From positions 1-64,000 of the forward strand of contig NZ_JACJQG010000003.1 of assembly GCF_014696435.1 (NCBI RefSeq): a stretch of 64,000 nucleotides of DNA. The letters run 5' to 3'. Positions within the stretch are counted from its first letter, which is position 1. Each line of letters opens with the position of its first letter. A program made the translations under genes and the position numbers. Positions 1 through 9,009 of this stretch are shown piece after piece. The DNA is from Calothrix anomala FACHB-343 (GTDB lineage Bacteria > Cyanobacteriota > Cyanobacteriia > Cyanobacteriales > Nostocaceae). The notes under the pieces were generated by a model that did no database searches, was not told the origin of the DNA, and saw only the letters and a program-made list of their open reading frames with translations.

Positions 1-2
1 CC

Positions 3-185
3 TTCAACAAGTTTTTCAATGAATCTGTTAATTCCATTGACACCTATGTACATTCAAAAATCGAATCATCATTGAATTTACTACAAAAAGGGAAGGAAGA
101 GGTTGCCGTTGGCAACCTCTTCCTTCCCCACCAGAATGATTATCATTCTTATAAGTTGTATATTTTATTCTCTGGAAGTCCCTAA
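3..185 (+). CDS. possible 3' end of a gene cut by the window edge
   Basis: A reading frame is open from the left edge to a TAA at 183-185, about 60 codons with no start inside the window. The first 30 codons look protein-like (serine-, asparagine- and lysine-rich). It then reads straight through the perfect hairpin at 90-128 and the palindrome at 133-149, which is unusual for coding DNA. It may be the tail of an upstream gene into which a hairpin repeat has been inserted, or an open frame by chance. No family is recognised. Confidence 0.3.
   Translation, partial: FNKFFNESVNSIDTYVHSKIESSLNLLQKGKEEVAVGNLFLPHQNDYHSYKLYILFSGSP
90..128. repeat. perfect 18-bp hairpin
   Basis: Arms at 90-107 and 111-128 are exact reverse complements with a 3-nt loop (GTT). 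The stem is G/A-rich on one side. No T-run follows on the plus strand (CCACC follows), and on the minus strand TTTTTGTAG follows, so if it terminates transcription it does so leftwards. It may equally be a dispersed repeat. Confidence 0.6.
133..149. promoter_or_regulatory. Fur-box-like palindrome
   Basis: A 17-bp perfect palindrome. Read on the minus strand it contains AATGATAATCATT, the exact 13-bp core of the classical Fur consensus. No start codon of a recognised gene lies close by in the window, so any target would have to lie to the left of the window or be unrecognised. It sits right after the hairpin at 90-128. Confidence 0.35.
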
Positions 186-846
186 GCAGCCAGGTTTTTT
201 GGTGTTGGGTTACCCTTCGGGAAGCCGCTCCGCGTCTACGTTCCTCAACCCAACCTACGTCTCAATTAACCAGTCAAGATTTTTAAGTGTTGGGTTTTGT
301 TCCTCAACCAAACCTACATTTGTAGCTATGCAATCATGGGAAAAACTTAGAGAAATTGATATTATGGCAACGGATAACCGTGAATATTCGTATAAGCTCC
401 AAAATTCTAACTAAAGTTAGATTGGCAATGTTGCTAAATGTAAAGCATAATTCTTTTTTGGAGTCATCAGCCAGCACTGCACTTCCAAGCTGAAAAGTAT
501 TTTGTCATCAGAAATTTTCTAGTTTTTTTCGGTTGAAAGTTGAGTATTCAACCCTCTATTATCTGCGTGATAACACTTAAGTAAATGCAAGTAAGTATAC
601 GCAAAAAATTAAAAAAAGATTAACAACAAAAGGCTAAAACCTTTTTGCTGCTATAAATTACCAAGCAAATACATAGATACTGGTAGTGTATCAATTCAAA
701 ATATAAGGGAAGCGATCGCCCAAGAACTTTAACCGTAAATACCCGTATATTCTCCCCCCCCTCCTAGAGAAATTCCGCAATAACACGGTTACGCCATTTT
801 GTTGTTCAGATAAAAATGGCGAATATAAAGTTAGGAGGGTAGATTG
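186..846. other. intergenic region, no gene seen
   Basis: No convincing gene. 211-239 carries the ACCCTTCGGGAAGCC-type repeat also seen (inverted) near 42656-42685. The open frame across 103-414 runs through this repeat and is rejected. The last 20 bases hold the strong Shine-Dalgarno GGAGGG (834-839) for the gene at 847. Confidence 0.6.
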
Positions 847-1092
847 ATGACAAGCCCTGTAATGACTGTAATTCGAGTCAATCTAGAGAAAGCTAAAGAG
901 GTGGCTCGAAATTGGGAAAGAGCTTCATATACTGAACTGAGTGCTTACTGTTTGGAAATTTTGCGGGAAATTGGCTGTTCTAGTAGTGAACTACCCGTAA
1001 ATTTACAGACTCGCGAGCAACAACTTAATTTCATCGCCGGTTTCGCTTCTTATGCATTTGGGGAGGTGCTAAATGTCCAGAACGCTAAATGA
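847..1092 (+). CDS. small protein of unknown function, first gene of a two-gene operon
   Basis: 81 residues from the ATG at 847, which has GGAGGG seven bases upstream; a TTG at 844 is the only earlier in-frame start. The protein looks soluble and helical with no membrane segment and one cysteine. No family is recognised. Its last 20 bases overlap the next gene, which has its own Shine-Dalgarno inside this frame, so the two are probably translated together. Small coupled pairs of this kind are often toxin-antitoxin or regulator pairs, but nothing in the sequence proves that here. Confidence 0.7.
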   Translation: MTSPVMTVIRVNLEKAKEVARNWERASYTELSAYCLEILREIGCSSSELPVNLQTREQQLNFIAGFASYAFGEVLNVQNAK

Positions 1093-1372
1093 AGAGATCT
1101 TTAACGAACCAGAACAGGTAGAAGAAATTAGTTTACCTGTCACCGAAGAAGACTTGTTTATTTTAATGCAGAAATTTTCTGGTTATGAAATTCCTGCAAA
1201 GGTTTTCTCTCAAGCAGTGGCTATCGCTACTTACGATCGCGCATCAGCTTTCCGCTACGCTGATAATTATGTAAGTATCCTCAAGAATAAAAATAAACGT
1301 AAACATTGGCTGAAGCTAGAACCTGCACCTGATTTTCGCCTTGATAAAAGATTCGCAGATTTACATAATTAG
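1073..1372 (+). CDS. small protein of unknown function, second gene of the pair
   Basis: 99 residues. The ATG at 1073 follows GGGGAGG (1060-1066) with ideal spacing and overlaps the preceding gene by 20 bases. The N-terminal third is acidic (many Glu), the C-terminal third basic (a Lys/Asn/Arg run near residues 70-78, then a Leu/Pro/Asp segment). No transmembrane helix and no known motif. Function unknown; product ratio and coupling with the upstream gene suggest that the two proteins act together. Confidence 0.7.
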   Translation: MSRTLNEEIFNEPEQVEEISLPVTEEDLFILMQKFSGYEIPAKVFSQAVAIATYDRASAFRYADNYVSILKNKNKRKHWLKLEPAPDFRLDKRFADLHN

Positions 1373-2157
1373 CAGTTTTGCACTTTGCTGTTTCTCAATA
1401 GAATTGGCAACTTACCAAAAATATAAATCTGCATTGGCTAGAGAAAAATAGCGTTAAGTCTGATAAATACTTATCTTAGCCATTGCATGAAATATTCGGT
1501 CGTTAAATACTCTACTCTACAGATATTTGAGTTTTGCTGTATTTTTGAGGTCAATGAATCTGGAACAATTGGCTAGATTGTTTATTGAGATGATCTGCAA
1601 TCAAAAAATAACAGCTATGTTATTTGTTTTAAGCTTTAGCCTGATGCTAAAAGTCTAGTACCTCTGTAATTTAGTCAAAGCTTTAGTCAAAACTCAAAAG
1701 CAGTTGATTTCGTTCTATATCTTATCTATCTAATTTTTGCTCAAGTTTTGAGCCTCAGAATGGCTTTCCCCAAACTATAGGAGTTTACTTACACTAGTCA
1801 TATTGGGTACAGATAACAATTCTGTGTCTAAATATCTACCTCTCTAATAAAAACACGTTTTCTGGAAATAAAACTCAATATTTAAGTTTTTCCTCCCGAT
1901 TCAAGTTAGAACTGTAGTAATTGTTGATGTTATGTTGCAAACTTGTCGCTTGCTTATTTCGCTTAGTTGATTTTTTGGCAGTGATAATTGCAATATCTTC
2001 ATCTTCAATTACTATTTTTTTGTCAATTGTCAGTTGTCAGTCGCCAAATGAGAAAATTCCAGAATTAAATCATCTAAGTTCTTAGAGCTAAGATGAACGT
2101 CTCAGTCTGCTTCCTCTGCTGACATGGCGATAGGATATTTGTTTATTTAGAAGTTTG
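1373..2157. other. intergenic region, no gene seen
   Basis: About 785 bases of AT-rich DNA between the two convergent units (unknown operon and panB). No open frame of interest, no tRNA-like fold and no clear terminator were seen. A short run of TTGTCAGTC-type repeat units is near 2022-2044. Confidence 0.55.
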
Positions 2158-2928
2158 CTAGGGGAATTTTTGCTCGCGCACTTCTAGTGCATAATCCTGT
2201 ACAGCTTTGGTAATAGTCTCCCGGAGATTAGTATAAACTTTGGCAAAAGGCGGGTGTTTTTCTGAAAGTCCCAGAACGTCAGAGGTGACTAACACTTGTC
2301 CATTACAATGGATTCCTGCGCCGATGCCAATAGTAGGAATACTGAGTTTTTGGGTAATACGGAGTGCTAATTCTGCAGGAATATGCTCAAGAACGATCGC
2401 AAATACACCCGCTTGTTCGAGAGCGATCGCTTCATTTAAAATTCTCTCAGCAGTTTCCTGCGTTTTCCCTTGTTGTCGCAAACCCAGTTGATGAACTGAT
2501 TGTGGCGTTAAACCTACATGTCCCATCACAGGAATTCCCGCTTGTACCAGTCGCGCAATCGTTTCTACCATCGCCGGATAGCCGCCTTCTAATTTCACAG
2601 CTTGAGCGCCGGTTTCTTTTAACACCAACCCAGCTGAATGCATAGCTTGTTGAATACTTTCTTGATAAGTCAAGAACGGTAAATCCACCACGACTAAGGC
2701 ACGTTTAACGCCACGACGCACAGATTTAGCATGGTAGAGCATTTCCTCTAAAGTAATAGGCAATGTAGTCTCATAGCCAAGAACCACAGCCATTGAGTCA
2801 CCTACCAGGATTAAGTCTACCCCAGCTGCATCGAGTAATTGCGCGATCGCATAATCCCAAGCGGTCAACGCGACAATTGAACGCCCTTGTTGTTTCCATT
2901 GAATTAATTGCTGGGTGGTAACGACCAT
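2158..2928 (-). CDS. panB: 3-methyl-2-oxobutanoate hydroxymethyltransferase
   Basis: First committed step of pantothenate (coenzyme A) synthesis: transfers a hydroxymethyl group from methylene-tetrahydrofolate to alpha-ketoisovalerate in the cytosol. 256 residues from the ATG at 2928 (a TTG two codons earlier is possible), normal for the family. Diagnostic segments are [18 protein letters not shown], the metal-binding [38 protein letters not shown] and [14 protein letters not shown]. It stands alone; the next minus-strand gene ends about 200 bases upstream across a repeat-rich spacer. No other pan gene is visible. Confidence 0.95.
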   Translation of the reverse strand: MVVTTQQLIQWKQQGRSIVALTAWDYAIAQLLDAAGVDLILVGDSMAVVLGYETTLPITLEEMLYHAKSVRRGVKRALVVVDLPFLTYQESIQQAMHSAGLVLKETGAQAVKLEGGYPAMVETIARLVQAGIPVMGHVGLTPQSVHQLGLRQQGKTQETAERILNEAIALEQAGVFAIVLEHIPAELALRITQKLSIPTIGIGAGIHCNGQVLVTSDVLGLSEKHPPFAKVYTNLRETITKAVQDYALEVREQKFP

Positions 2929-2959
2929 TTTCAATCCGAGTAGAGGTTAGGGGTAAGGC

Positions 2960-3132
2960 GCTAGGGAGGTAGAGGACTGAGGAAGGGCGACAAGGAAGAC
3001 AGGGGGGACAAGGAGGAGCCACTGCGTTGCGCGGGTTCCCCGCGTTGTAGCAAGTGGCGTTGACAAGGGAGACAAGGCGGATAAGTATTTCCCAATGCCC
3101 AATGCCCAATGCCCCATGCCCAATGCCCAATC
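2960..3132. repeat. low-complexity tandem repeats upstream of panB
   Basis: Contains GACAAGG-type purine runs (2988-3080), a CGTTGCGCGGGTTCCCCGCG hairpin-like stretch (about 3024-3045) and six CCCAATGC/CCCATGC units (3090-3130). The same unit types recur at 13660-13800 and 4383-4436. These are typical dispersed intergenic repeats of Nostocales genomes. Confidence 0.7.
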
Positions 3133-3133
3133 C

Positions 3134-4249
3134 TTACTTCACCGCACGACTAAAAGCCAGATGGGTTTTTGCACTCTCCATTTTCGGCATTAACCAAGCT
3201 AAACCTTCACTAGTGCCAATCCATAATTTATTGGCAATATCAGGAACCAAAGCAAGTACCCGACTAGAAGGAAGTCCTGCAACCTCATCTAAGACAGCGC
3301 CTGTATTTGGATTTAATCGTAACAAACCATTGTTGGTACCGATCCATACACTACCATCTTGAGCGAAACGTATTGCTGTGACATTACGTCCGCGCAGACG
3401 AGTGACAGAACGCATGACTGCACCAGTTTTCGGGTTAATAACTAGCAAATTATTTGGCATCCCCGCCCAAATTAATCCTTCTGGACTAATAGCCAAAGCT
3501 TGCACAGTTGTTCCTGGTAAATCGGCAATCCGCTTGATAATTAAAGCATTAGCAGTATTTACCCGGATCAGTCCGTCTAAAGTGCCTACCCATAATTGAC
3601 CATCTGCATCTAAAGTTAAGGCGTTAGCACTAACACCAGGCAAATTTTTTAACGTAGTCATAATTAAACCTTGGTCAGGACTAATCAAGGCCAAGCCGTT
3701 ATCAGTTCCCGCCCATAAATAGCCACGTTTGTCAATCAATAGCGATAAAACTCGTTTAGAAGGCAAAAATAAATTTTGGGCAGTAATTTCACTGGTGCGG
3801 GGTTCAACGCGGATTAATCCTTCATAATTTCCTACCCAGACGCGCCCTACTTTGTCTTGTGCTAAGGCACTAATGGCGACATTCGGTAGACTTACGCGAG
3901 AGACAATCTTGCCCGTTTTCGGGTCAATGCGTGACAAACCGCGCCAAGAAGCTACCCAAAGATTACCAGTCACATCTGCTAATAAGTTGCTAACGCGGTA
4001 ATCTGGTTCTAGAGAATTTTCCTGTTCTTCCCTTTCATTCGGCAAAGGGTCTACTCGCGGAGGTGGCGCAACAGCTGGGTAAGAGTTAGTTGGCTTAGAT
4101 GAATTAGTAACAGGTTTTGTGGGTGTTGGTGCAGGACTATCAGTTTTTTGGGCTGTCGCTGGATTGCTCAAAGCGATAATTCCCATGCTGGGTAGCATCA
4201 CCATTCCTGCGAGGATAGAAGTAATCAATACATTAGTACGCTTAATCAT
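3134..4249 (-). CDS. secreted beta-propeller protein (two-component-regulator-propeller repeats)
   Basis: 371 residues. The N-terminus is a signal peptide: Lys/Arg, a hydrophobic stretch to about residue 30, then NPATAQ. A Pro/Thr-rich linker follows to about residue 75. The rest is seven repeats of the type LWVG-x(4-6)-GL-x-RI/V-P-x-TG, matching one seven-bladed propeller (Reg_prop family). In two-component hybrid sensors this domain precedes a kinase; here it stands alone, so it is more likely a periplasmic or surface binding protein. The ligand is unknown. A repeat-rich spacer separates it from panB downstream. Confidence 0.8.
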   Translation of the reverse strand: MIKRTNVLITSILAGMVMLPSMGIIALSNPATAQKTDSPAPTPTKPVTNSSKPTNSYPAVAPPPRVDPLPNEREEQENSLEPDYRVSNLLADVTGNLWVASWRGLSRIDPKTGKIVSRVSLPNVAISALAQDKVGRVWVGNYEGLIRVEPRTSEITAQNLFLPSKRVLSLLIDKRGYLWAGTDNGLALISPDQGLIMTTLKNLPGVSANALTLDADGQLWVGTLDGLIRVNTANALIIKRIADLPGTTVQALAISPEGLIWAGMPNNLLVINPKTGAVMRSVTRLRGRNVTAIRFAQDGSVWIGTNNGLLRLNPNTGAVLDEVAGLPSSRVLALVPDIANKLWIGTSEGLAWLMPKMESAKTHLAFSRAVK

Positions 4250-4334
4250 GGTGAGATTCCCTTAAAGAGAGGGTTAATTTTCAGTGTTCCCTTCACCAAG
4301 ATTTTTTAAACGCCTTCAGCAATTTTTCTGGGTG

Positions 4335-4436
4335 GTCAATAGTCAATAGTCAATAGTCAATAGTCAATAGTTATTTGCTTCCTTGTCCCCCTTGTCCTCC
4401 TTGTCCCCCTTGTCCCCCTTGTCTCCCTTGTCCCCC
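4335..4436. repeat. heptamer and nonamer tandem repeats
   Basis: Five perfect GTCAATA heptamers (4335-4369) are followed after 13 bases by six nonamers of the TTGTCCCCC type (4383-4436). They lie between the divergent propeller gene and rbcL. The heptamer belongs to the same family as the 13-unit array at 63748. Confidence 0.9.
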
Positions 4437-4585
4437 ATCTCCCCTTTTAGCCCAAAGCATATATGACTATAAATGTACTTTTGTAAACCACTCTTAACAA
4501 AATGTTTAAAACTTTATGTAATAAAAAATTTAAATATATAAGTTAAAAAGTTTCAAAGTATAACTTATTGATTTCTTGATATATT

Positions 4586-4599
4586 GTGAGACAAGTTAC
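4586..4599. promoter_or_regulatory. NtcA-like binding site upstream of rbcL
   Basis: The sequence is GTG-N8-TAC, which fits the minimal GTN10AC rule for NtcA, and within TGT-N10-ACA (4585-4600), the older BifA rule. NtcA/BifA binding upstream of rbcL has been described in Anabaena sp. PCC 7120. No clear TAN3T -10 box at the expected distance was found, so it could repress rather than activate, or be chance. Confidence 0.35.
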
Positions 4600-5095
4600 A
4601 AATTACGTGGTGTGCAATTTTTGTCTTGCGCTCACCATTTCTCTAAACCCAACTCAAGCCACATAAATCTGAGTATTTCCTTGTAGAACAAGGAAAATAG
4701 ACGGATATAGAGGTGAAAAGTCCCTAATGCCTAAGTTGTACTTCAGGAAAAATGGGTAAAAAATCATTTTGCGTCACAGCAAGGTTATGTGGGCTGGGAA
4801 ACACATTAGAGGAATGAGAGAAAGAGATAAAAAGAATTTATATGCCTGGGAAAGAGGAACAGTAGAAGCACATAGCTGTGTGCATCGAAAAATCAAGGAA
4901 ATTGGCGATTGTGTCTGAAATAGCACACCAAATATTCCGAAATCAAAACCGCTACCCTTTGCCATAGACAACCCCTAACTAAAAAAAATTTTCTTGGGCT
5001 TCCCCTTGCTTACAGGGGGAGAGCGCAGGGTGAGGGGAAATTGCACTAAGCGTGATTTGTGAAGTAATTCAGTGTGACTTCTTGGAAGGGAATTT

Positions 5096-6526
5096 ATGTC
5101 TTACGCTCAAACGAAGACTCAGTCAAAATCTGGGTATCAAGCCGGGGTTAAAGATTACAGACTTACTTATTACACACCCGATTACACACCTAAAGATACA
5201 GATATTCTGGCAGCGTTCCGAGTCACACCCCAGCCTGGCGTTCCTTTTGAAGAAGCAGGCGCGGCGGTAGCGGCTGAGTCTTCCACTGGTACCTGGACAA
5301 CAGTATGGACAGACTTGTTGACCGACCTAGATCGCTACAAAGGTCGTTGCTACGATATCGAACCCGTTCCTGGCGAAGACAATCAATTTATTGCCTACAT
5401 TGCCTATCCTCTAGATTTGTTTGAAGAAGGTTCTGTTACCAACATGTTTACCTCCATCGTAGGTAACGTATTTGGTTTCAAAGCTTTGAAAGCTCTGCGT
5501 CTAGAAGACTTGCGGATTCCTGTTGCTTACCTCAAGACCTTCCAAGGCCCTCCCCACGGTATCCAAGTTGAGCGTGACAAATTAAACAAATACGGTCGTC
5601 CTTTGTTGGGTTGTACAATCAAACCCAAATTGGGTCTGTCTGCTAAAAACTACGGTCGTGCAGTATACGAGTGCTTGCGCGGTGGTTTGGACTTCACCAA
5701 AGACGACGAAAACATCAACTCTGCTCCATTCCAAAGATGGCGCGATCGCTTCTTGTTTGTTGCTGATGCTATCCACAAATCTCAAGCAGAAACAGGCGAA
5801 ATCAAAGGTCACTACCTCAACGTAACCGCTCCTACCTGCGAAGAAATGTTGAAGCGTGCTGAGTATGCTAAAGAACTCGGTATGCCCATCATCATGCATG
5901 ACTACCTAACCGCAGGTTTCACCGCTAACACCACATTGGCTCGTTGGTGTCGTGACAACGGTTTGTTGCTGCACATCCACCGCGCGATGCACGCTGTAAT
6001 CGACCGTCAAAAGAACCACGGTATCCACTTCCGTGTATTGGCTAAAGCATTGCGGATGTCTGGTGGTGACCACATTCACACCGGTACCGTTGTTGGTAAA
6101 TTAGAAGGCGATCGCGGTATTACAATGGGCTTCGTTGACCTGTTGCGCGAAAACTATGTAGAGCAAGACAGATCTCGCGGTATCTACTTCACCCAAGATT
6201 GGGCTTCTATGCCTGGTGTAATGGCAGTTGCTTCTGGTGGTATCCACATTTGGCACATGCCCGCACTAGTTGAAATCTTCGGTGATGACTCCGTACTACA
6301 ATTCGGTGGTGGTACACTCGGTCACCCCTGGGGTAACGCTCCTGGTGCAACCGCTAACCGCGTGGCTTTGGAAGCTTGTATCCAAGCTCGTAACGAAGGT
6401 CGCAACTTGGCTCGTGAAGGTAACGATATCATCCGCGAAGCTGCTAAGTGGTCTCCTGAATTGGCTGCTGCTTGCGAACTGTGGAAAGAAATCAAGTTCG
6501 AGTTTGAGACTGTTGATACCGTCTGA
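5096..6526 (+). CDS. rbcL: ribulose-1,5-bisphosphate carboxylase/oxygenase large subunit
   Basis: Catalyses CO2 fixation in the Calvin cycle, in the carboxysome. 476 residues, the usual length of Form IB. Visible active-site segments are [11 protein letters not shown] (first catalytic Lys), [14 protein letters not shown] (the carbamylated Lys), the HIHRAMHA His segment, loop 6 [10 protein letters not shown], and the C-terminal-half [15 protein letters not shown] phosphate site. It is the first gene of rbcL-rbcX-rbcS, with a Shine-Dalgarno GGAAGGG at 5084-5090 and codon use typical of a highly expressed gene. Regulation by nitrogen or carbon status is plausible from the leader. Confidence 0.99.
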   Translation: MSYAQTKTQSKSGYQAGVKDYRLTYYTPDYTPKDTDILAAFRVTPQPGVPFEEAGAAVAAESSTGTWTTVWTDLLTDLDRYKGRCYDIEPVPGEDNQFIAYIAYPLDLFEEGSVTNMFTSIVGNVFGFKALKALRLEDLRIPVAYLKTFQGPPHGIQVERDKLNKYGRPLLGCTIKPKLGLSAKNYGRAVYECLRGGLDFTKDDENINSAPFQRWRDRFLFVADAIHKSQAETGEIKGHYLNVTAPTCEEMLKRAEYAKELGMPIIMHDYLTAGFTANTTLARWCRDNGLLLHIHRAMHAVIDRQKNHGIHFRVLAKALRMSGGDHIHTGTVVGKLEGDRGITMGFVDLLRENYVEQDRSRGIYFTQDWASMPGVMAVASGGIHIWHMPALVEIFGDDSVLQFGGGTLGHPWGNAPGATANRVALEACIQARNEGRNLAREGNDIIREAAKWSPELAAACELWKEIKFEFETVDTV

Positions 6527-6531
6527 TAATC

Positions 6532-6609
6532 AAGTAAAAGGTAAAAAGTTAAAAGGTAAAAGAAAATTTTCAATCCTTCTTTTTACTTTTTACTTTTGAC
6601 TTTTTACTT
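6532..6609. repeat. imperfect A/T inverted repeat between rbcL and rbcX
   Basis: The left arm, built of GTAAAAG/GTTAAAAG units (6532-6565), is the imperfect reverse complement of the right arm, built of TTTTTACTTTT units (6577-6609). The transcript could fold into a long AU-rich hairpin just after the rbcL stop, which could stabilise the rbcL message or reduce read-through into rbcX and rbcS. Confidence 0.6.
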
Positions 6610-6629
6610 AAATTTGGGCTGGGTCAAGC

Positions 6630-7037
6630 ATGAATTTCAAGCAAATTGCGAAGGATACAGCCAAAACTCTCCAAAGCTACCTAACTTATCAGGCGCTAAG
6701 GACTGTGCTGGCGCAGCTAGGCGAAACGAATCCACCATTGGCACTGTGGCTGCATAACTTTTCTGCCGGAAAAGTCCAAGATGGGGAAAAATACATCGAA
6801 GAACTTTTGCGAGAAAAACCAGAATTGGCATTGCGGATTATGACGGTGAGAGAACATATAGCTAGGGAAATCACCGAATTTCTCCCAGAAATGGTTCTTA
6901 CTGGCATTCAGCAAGCAAATATGGAAAAGCGCCGCCAGCATCTAGAACGCATGACGCAGTTGAATTTATCTAACCCCAGTCCGGAATCAGAACAGCAAAG
7001 TTTTACCGATCCTGACTTAGATAACTTAGCTAGTTAG
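6630..7037 (+). CDS. rbcX: Rubisco assembly chaperone RbcX
   Basis: 135 residues. RbcX dimers bind the C-terminal tail of RbcL and stabilise RbcL dimers until the L8 core is built. The N-terminal segment MNFKQIAKDTAKTLQSYLTYQALRTV is typical of the family, as is the alpha-helical body ending near residue 110 followed by a poorly ordered Ser/Gln-rich tail. It lies between rbcL and rbcS, as in Anabaena and Nostoc, about 100 bases after rbcL and 57 before rbcS. Confidence 0.97.
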   Translation: MNFKQIAKDTAKTLQSYLTYQALRTVLAQLGETNPPLALWLHNFSAGKVQDGEKYIEELLREKPELALRIMTVREHIAREITEFLPEMVLTGIQQANMEKRRQHLERMTQLNLSNPSPESEQQSFTDPDLDNLAS

Positions 7038-7094
7038 GATATCAATACCCACGTAATTCCAAGTCGTCACAAAATATTACCGGTTATATAAGCC

Positions 7095-7424
7095 ATGCAA
7101 ACTCTACCAAAAGAGCGCCGCTACGAAACCCTTTCTTACTTACCCCCTCTGTCTGACGCTCAAATCGAAAAGCAAGTTCAGTACATTCTGACTCAAGGTT
7201 ACATTCCAGCAATCGAATTCAACGAAACTTCTGAACCTACCGAATTCTACTGGACACTGTGGAAGCTACCTTTGTTTGGTGCTAAATCCACCCGCGAAGT
7301 ATTGAGCGAAGTTCAAGCTTGCCGTTCTCAGTATTCTAACAACTACATCCGTGTTGTAGGTTTCGACAACATCAAGCAGTGCCAAGTTCTCAGCTTTATC
7401 GTTCACAAACCCAGCAGATACTAA
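7095..7424 (+). CDS. rbcS: ribulose-1,5-bisphosphate carboxylase/oxygenase small subunit
   Basis: 109 residues, the cyanobacterial length. Segments [41 protein letters not shown], and [13 protein letters not shown]-like (here [13 protein letters not shown]) are diagnostic. Caps the L8 core at both ends to make L8S8 Rubisco. It is the last gene of the operon and is followed by a strong hairpin. The C-terminal domain of the activase at 10560 resembles it. Confidence 0.99.
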   Translation: MQTLPKERRYETLSYLPPLSDAQIEKQVQYILTQGYIPAIEFNETSEPTEFYWTLWKLPLFGAKSTREVLSEVQACRSQYSNNYIRVVGFDNIKQCQVLSFIVHKPSRY

Positions 7425-7455
7425 AAGCTGATTTAGCTTAAATAATTCATTAATT

Positions 7456-7492
7456 AAAGAGAGGTAGATAAATTTACCTCTCTTTTCTTGTT
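7456..7492 (+). terminator. rho-independent terminator of the rbc operon
   Basis: An 11-bp perfect stem (7456-7466 with 7475-7485), an 8-nt loop, and a T-rich tail, 31 bases after the rbcS stop. It ends rbcL-rbcX-rbcS transcription. Confidence 0.85.
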
Positions 7493-7519
7493 TTTTAGAT
7501 ATTGAGAACTCCATGCCAG

Positions 7520-8326
7520 ATGAGTGAATCAAAAGTAATTCATAGCACATCATCACCTCGCACTCGTCAGAGTTTAGCCACAGATTTAGTCAATGCCGGC
7601 CTTAATTCAGGGATGACGGTGATAGTACATTCATCTCTTAGTTCATTAGGATGGGTTTGCGGTGGTTCAGTTGCAGTAGTTCAAGCACTGATGGATGTGA
7701 TTACACCAGCCGGAAATTTGGTCATGCCTACCCATTCTGGTGATTTATCTGACCCGGCTATGTGGCAAGAACCAGCAGTTCCGCAACAGTGGTGGTCTAT
7801 CATCCGTGAAACGATGCCAGCTTTTGATACTAAAGTGACTCCAACACGAGATATGGGCAAAATTGTTGAAACCTTCCGAACTTGGGAAAATGTCATCCGA
7901 AGTTCTCATCCCCAGGTTTCTTTTGCTGCTTGGGGTCAAAACGTTGAAAAAATAGTCTCAAATCACTCTCTTGACTACTCATTAGGAGAAAATTCACCAT
8001 TAGCTCGTCTGTATGACTTGAATGGTTGGGTACTTTTATTGGGTGTTGGATATGAAAATTGCACTAGTTTTCATCTAGCCGAGTACCGGGTTGGTCAAGC
8101 ACAGCAAGTTAAAAAGGGTGCGCCTATTTTGGAAACAGGACAACGTGTTTGGAAATGGTTCACAGATATTGATTTTGATACTAGCTGTTTTGTTGAGATA
8201 GGTGAAGCATTTGAAAAAACTGGCCAAGTCCAAATCTCAACGGTTGGTTCTGCAACAACAAAATTCTTTAATATGAAAAATGCCGTTGATTTTGCAGTTA
8301 CTTGGTTGAAGGATAATCCTAGATAG
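7520..8326 (+). CDS. AAC(3)-family N-acetyltransferase
   Basis: 268 residues from the ATG at 7520 (a TTG six codons earlier also opens the frame). It has the family's hallmark N-terminal core, HSSLSSLGWVCGGSVAVVQAL then ITPAGNLVMPTHSGD, and the later SSHPQVSFAAWG segment. Members transfer an acetyl group from acetyl-CoA to an amino group; some act on aminoglycosides (position 3), others on unrelated substrates such as small-molecule intermediates. Nothing here proves drug resistance. Its neighbour, 24 bases downstream, is an SGNH hydrolase; the two may form one unit between rbcS and the nuclease gene. Confidence 0.85.
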   Translation: MSESKVIHSTSSPRTRQSLATDLVNAGLNSGMTVIVHSSLSSLGWVCGGSVAVVQALMDVITPAGNLVMPTHSGDLSDPAMWQEPAVPQQWWSIIRETMPAFDTKVTPTRDMGKIVETFRTWENVIRSSHPQVSFAAWGQNVEKIVSNHSLDYSLGENSPLARLYDLNGWVLLLGVGYENCTSFHLAEYRVGQAQQVKKGAPILETGQRVWKWFTDIDFDTSCFVEIGEAFEKTGQVQISTVGSATTKFFNMKNAVDFAVTWLKDNPR

Positions 8327-8350
8327 ATATCGCAACTGAGTAGAGGTTTT

Positions 8351-8962
8351 GTGACTGAAAAATCTCCATCCCAAATGAGAATTTGCTTTCTAGGCGAGTC
8401 ATTCGTGAATGGTACAGGCGATCTAGAATGCCTCGGTTGGACAGGTCGAATATGTGTGAATGCCCAGAAAAAAGGTCATGAAATCACTTACTACAATTTA
8501 GGTGTGCGGCGAGAAACGAGTACAGAACTGAGAAACCGTTGGCACAGAGAAGCTACCTATCGCCTACCAAAAGAATGTGACGGGAGAGTAGTATTTTCCT
8601 TTGGGGTAAATGACACGACAATTGAAAATGGTAAAACCCGTGTTGCTGTTGAAGATTCAATTGATAATATCCACAATATTTTGAGTCAGGCTCAACAGTT
8701 ATATCCGGTTTTGATGGTGAGTCCGCCTCCATGCACAGATGAGGCACAAAATCAACGAATTGCTAATTTAGTCCAAGAGTTTGGTTTAGTTTGTCAGGAA
8801 TTAAATATTCCCTATCTCAACATTTTTCAATATTTACAAAAATCAACAATTTGGAGAGAAGAAGCAAGAAATTATGATGGCGCTCATCCAAGAGCTTGTG
8901 GTTATGAGGAATTTGCTCAACTTGTAGATCGTTGGGAAGCTTGGAAAAATTGGTTTATATAA
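8351..8962 (+). CDS. SGNH/GDSL-type hydrolase
   Basis: 203 residues from a GTG at 8351; an ATG at 8375, just before the conserved core, is an alternative. Block I is GESFVNGTGD (nucleophile Ser near residue 17), block III has FGVND, and the C-terminal DGAHP supplies the Asp-His pair. Members are esterases or lipases acting on small esters or acylated sugars. There is no signal peptide, so it is probably cytosolic. It lies 24 bases after the AAC(3)-like gene; an N-acetyltransferase next to a deacylase suggests tailoring of one small molecule, which is inference only. Confidence 0.8.
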   Translation: MTEKSPSQMRICFLGESFVNGTGDLECLGWTGRICVNAQKKGHEITYYNLGVRRETSTELRNRWHREATYRLPKECDGRVVFSFGVNDTTIENGKTRVAVEDSIDNIHNILSQAQQLYPVLMVSPPPCTDEAQNQRIANLVQEFGLVCQELNIPYLNIFQYLQKSTIWREEARNYDGAHPRACGYEEFAQLVDRWEAWKNWFI

Positions 8963-9009
8963 GAATTGCTTATACTAGATGCAGAGAAATTTTTTTGAGG
9001 AATTCATAA

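Larger units (their letters stand above)
4250..5095. other. long leader and promoter region of the Rubisco operon
   Basis: About 845 bases without a credible gene. After the tandem repeats come AT-rich DNA (4450-4600), an NtcA-like site (4586-4599) and a long leader ending in GGAAGGG (4-5 bases before the rbcL ATG). Long untranslated rbcL leaders are known from Anabaena. The open frame on the minus strand at 4774-4971 has no protein-like character and is rejected. Confidence 0.6.

Noticed and set aside
103-414. 103-codon open frame
   Set aside because: It runs through a hairpin, a Fur-like palindrome and dispersed repeats, has no ribosome site and no protein-like pattern.
5582-5899. 105-codon minus-strand frame inside rbcL
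   Set aside because: Antisense shadow of a highly conserved gene with biased codon use.
7520-8326. Antibiotic resistance gene
   Set aside because: The AAC(3) family includes many members with other substrates; no mobile or resistance context here.
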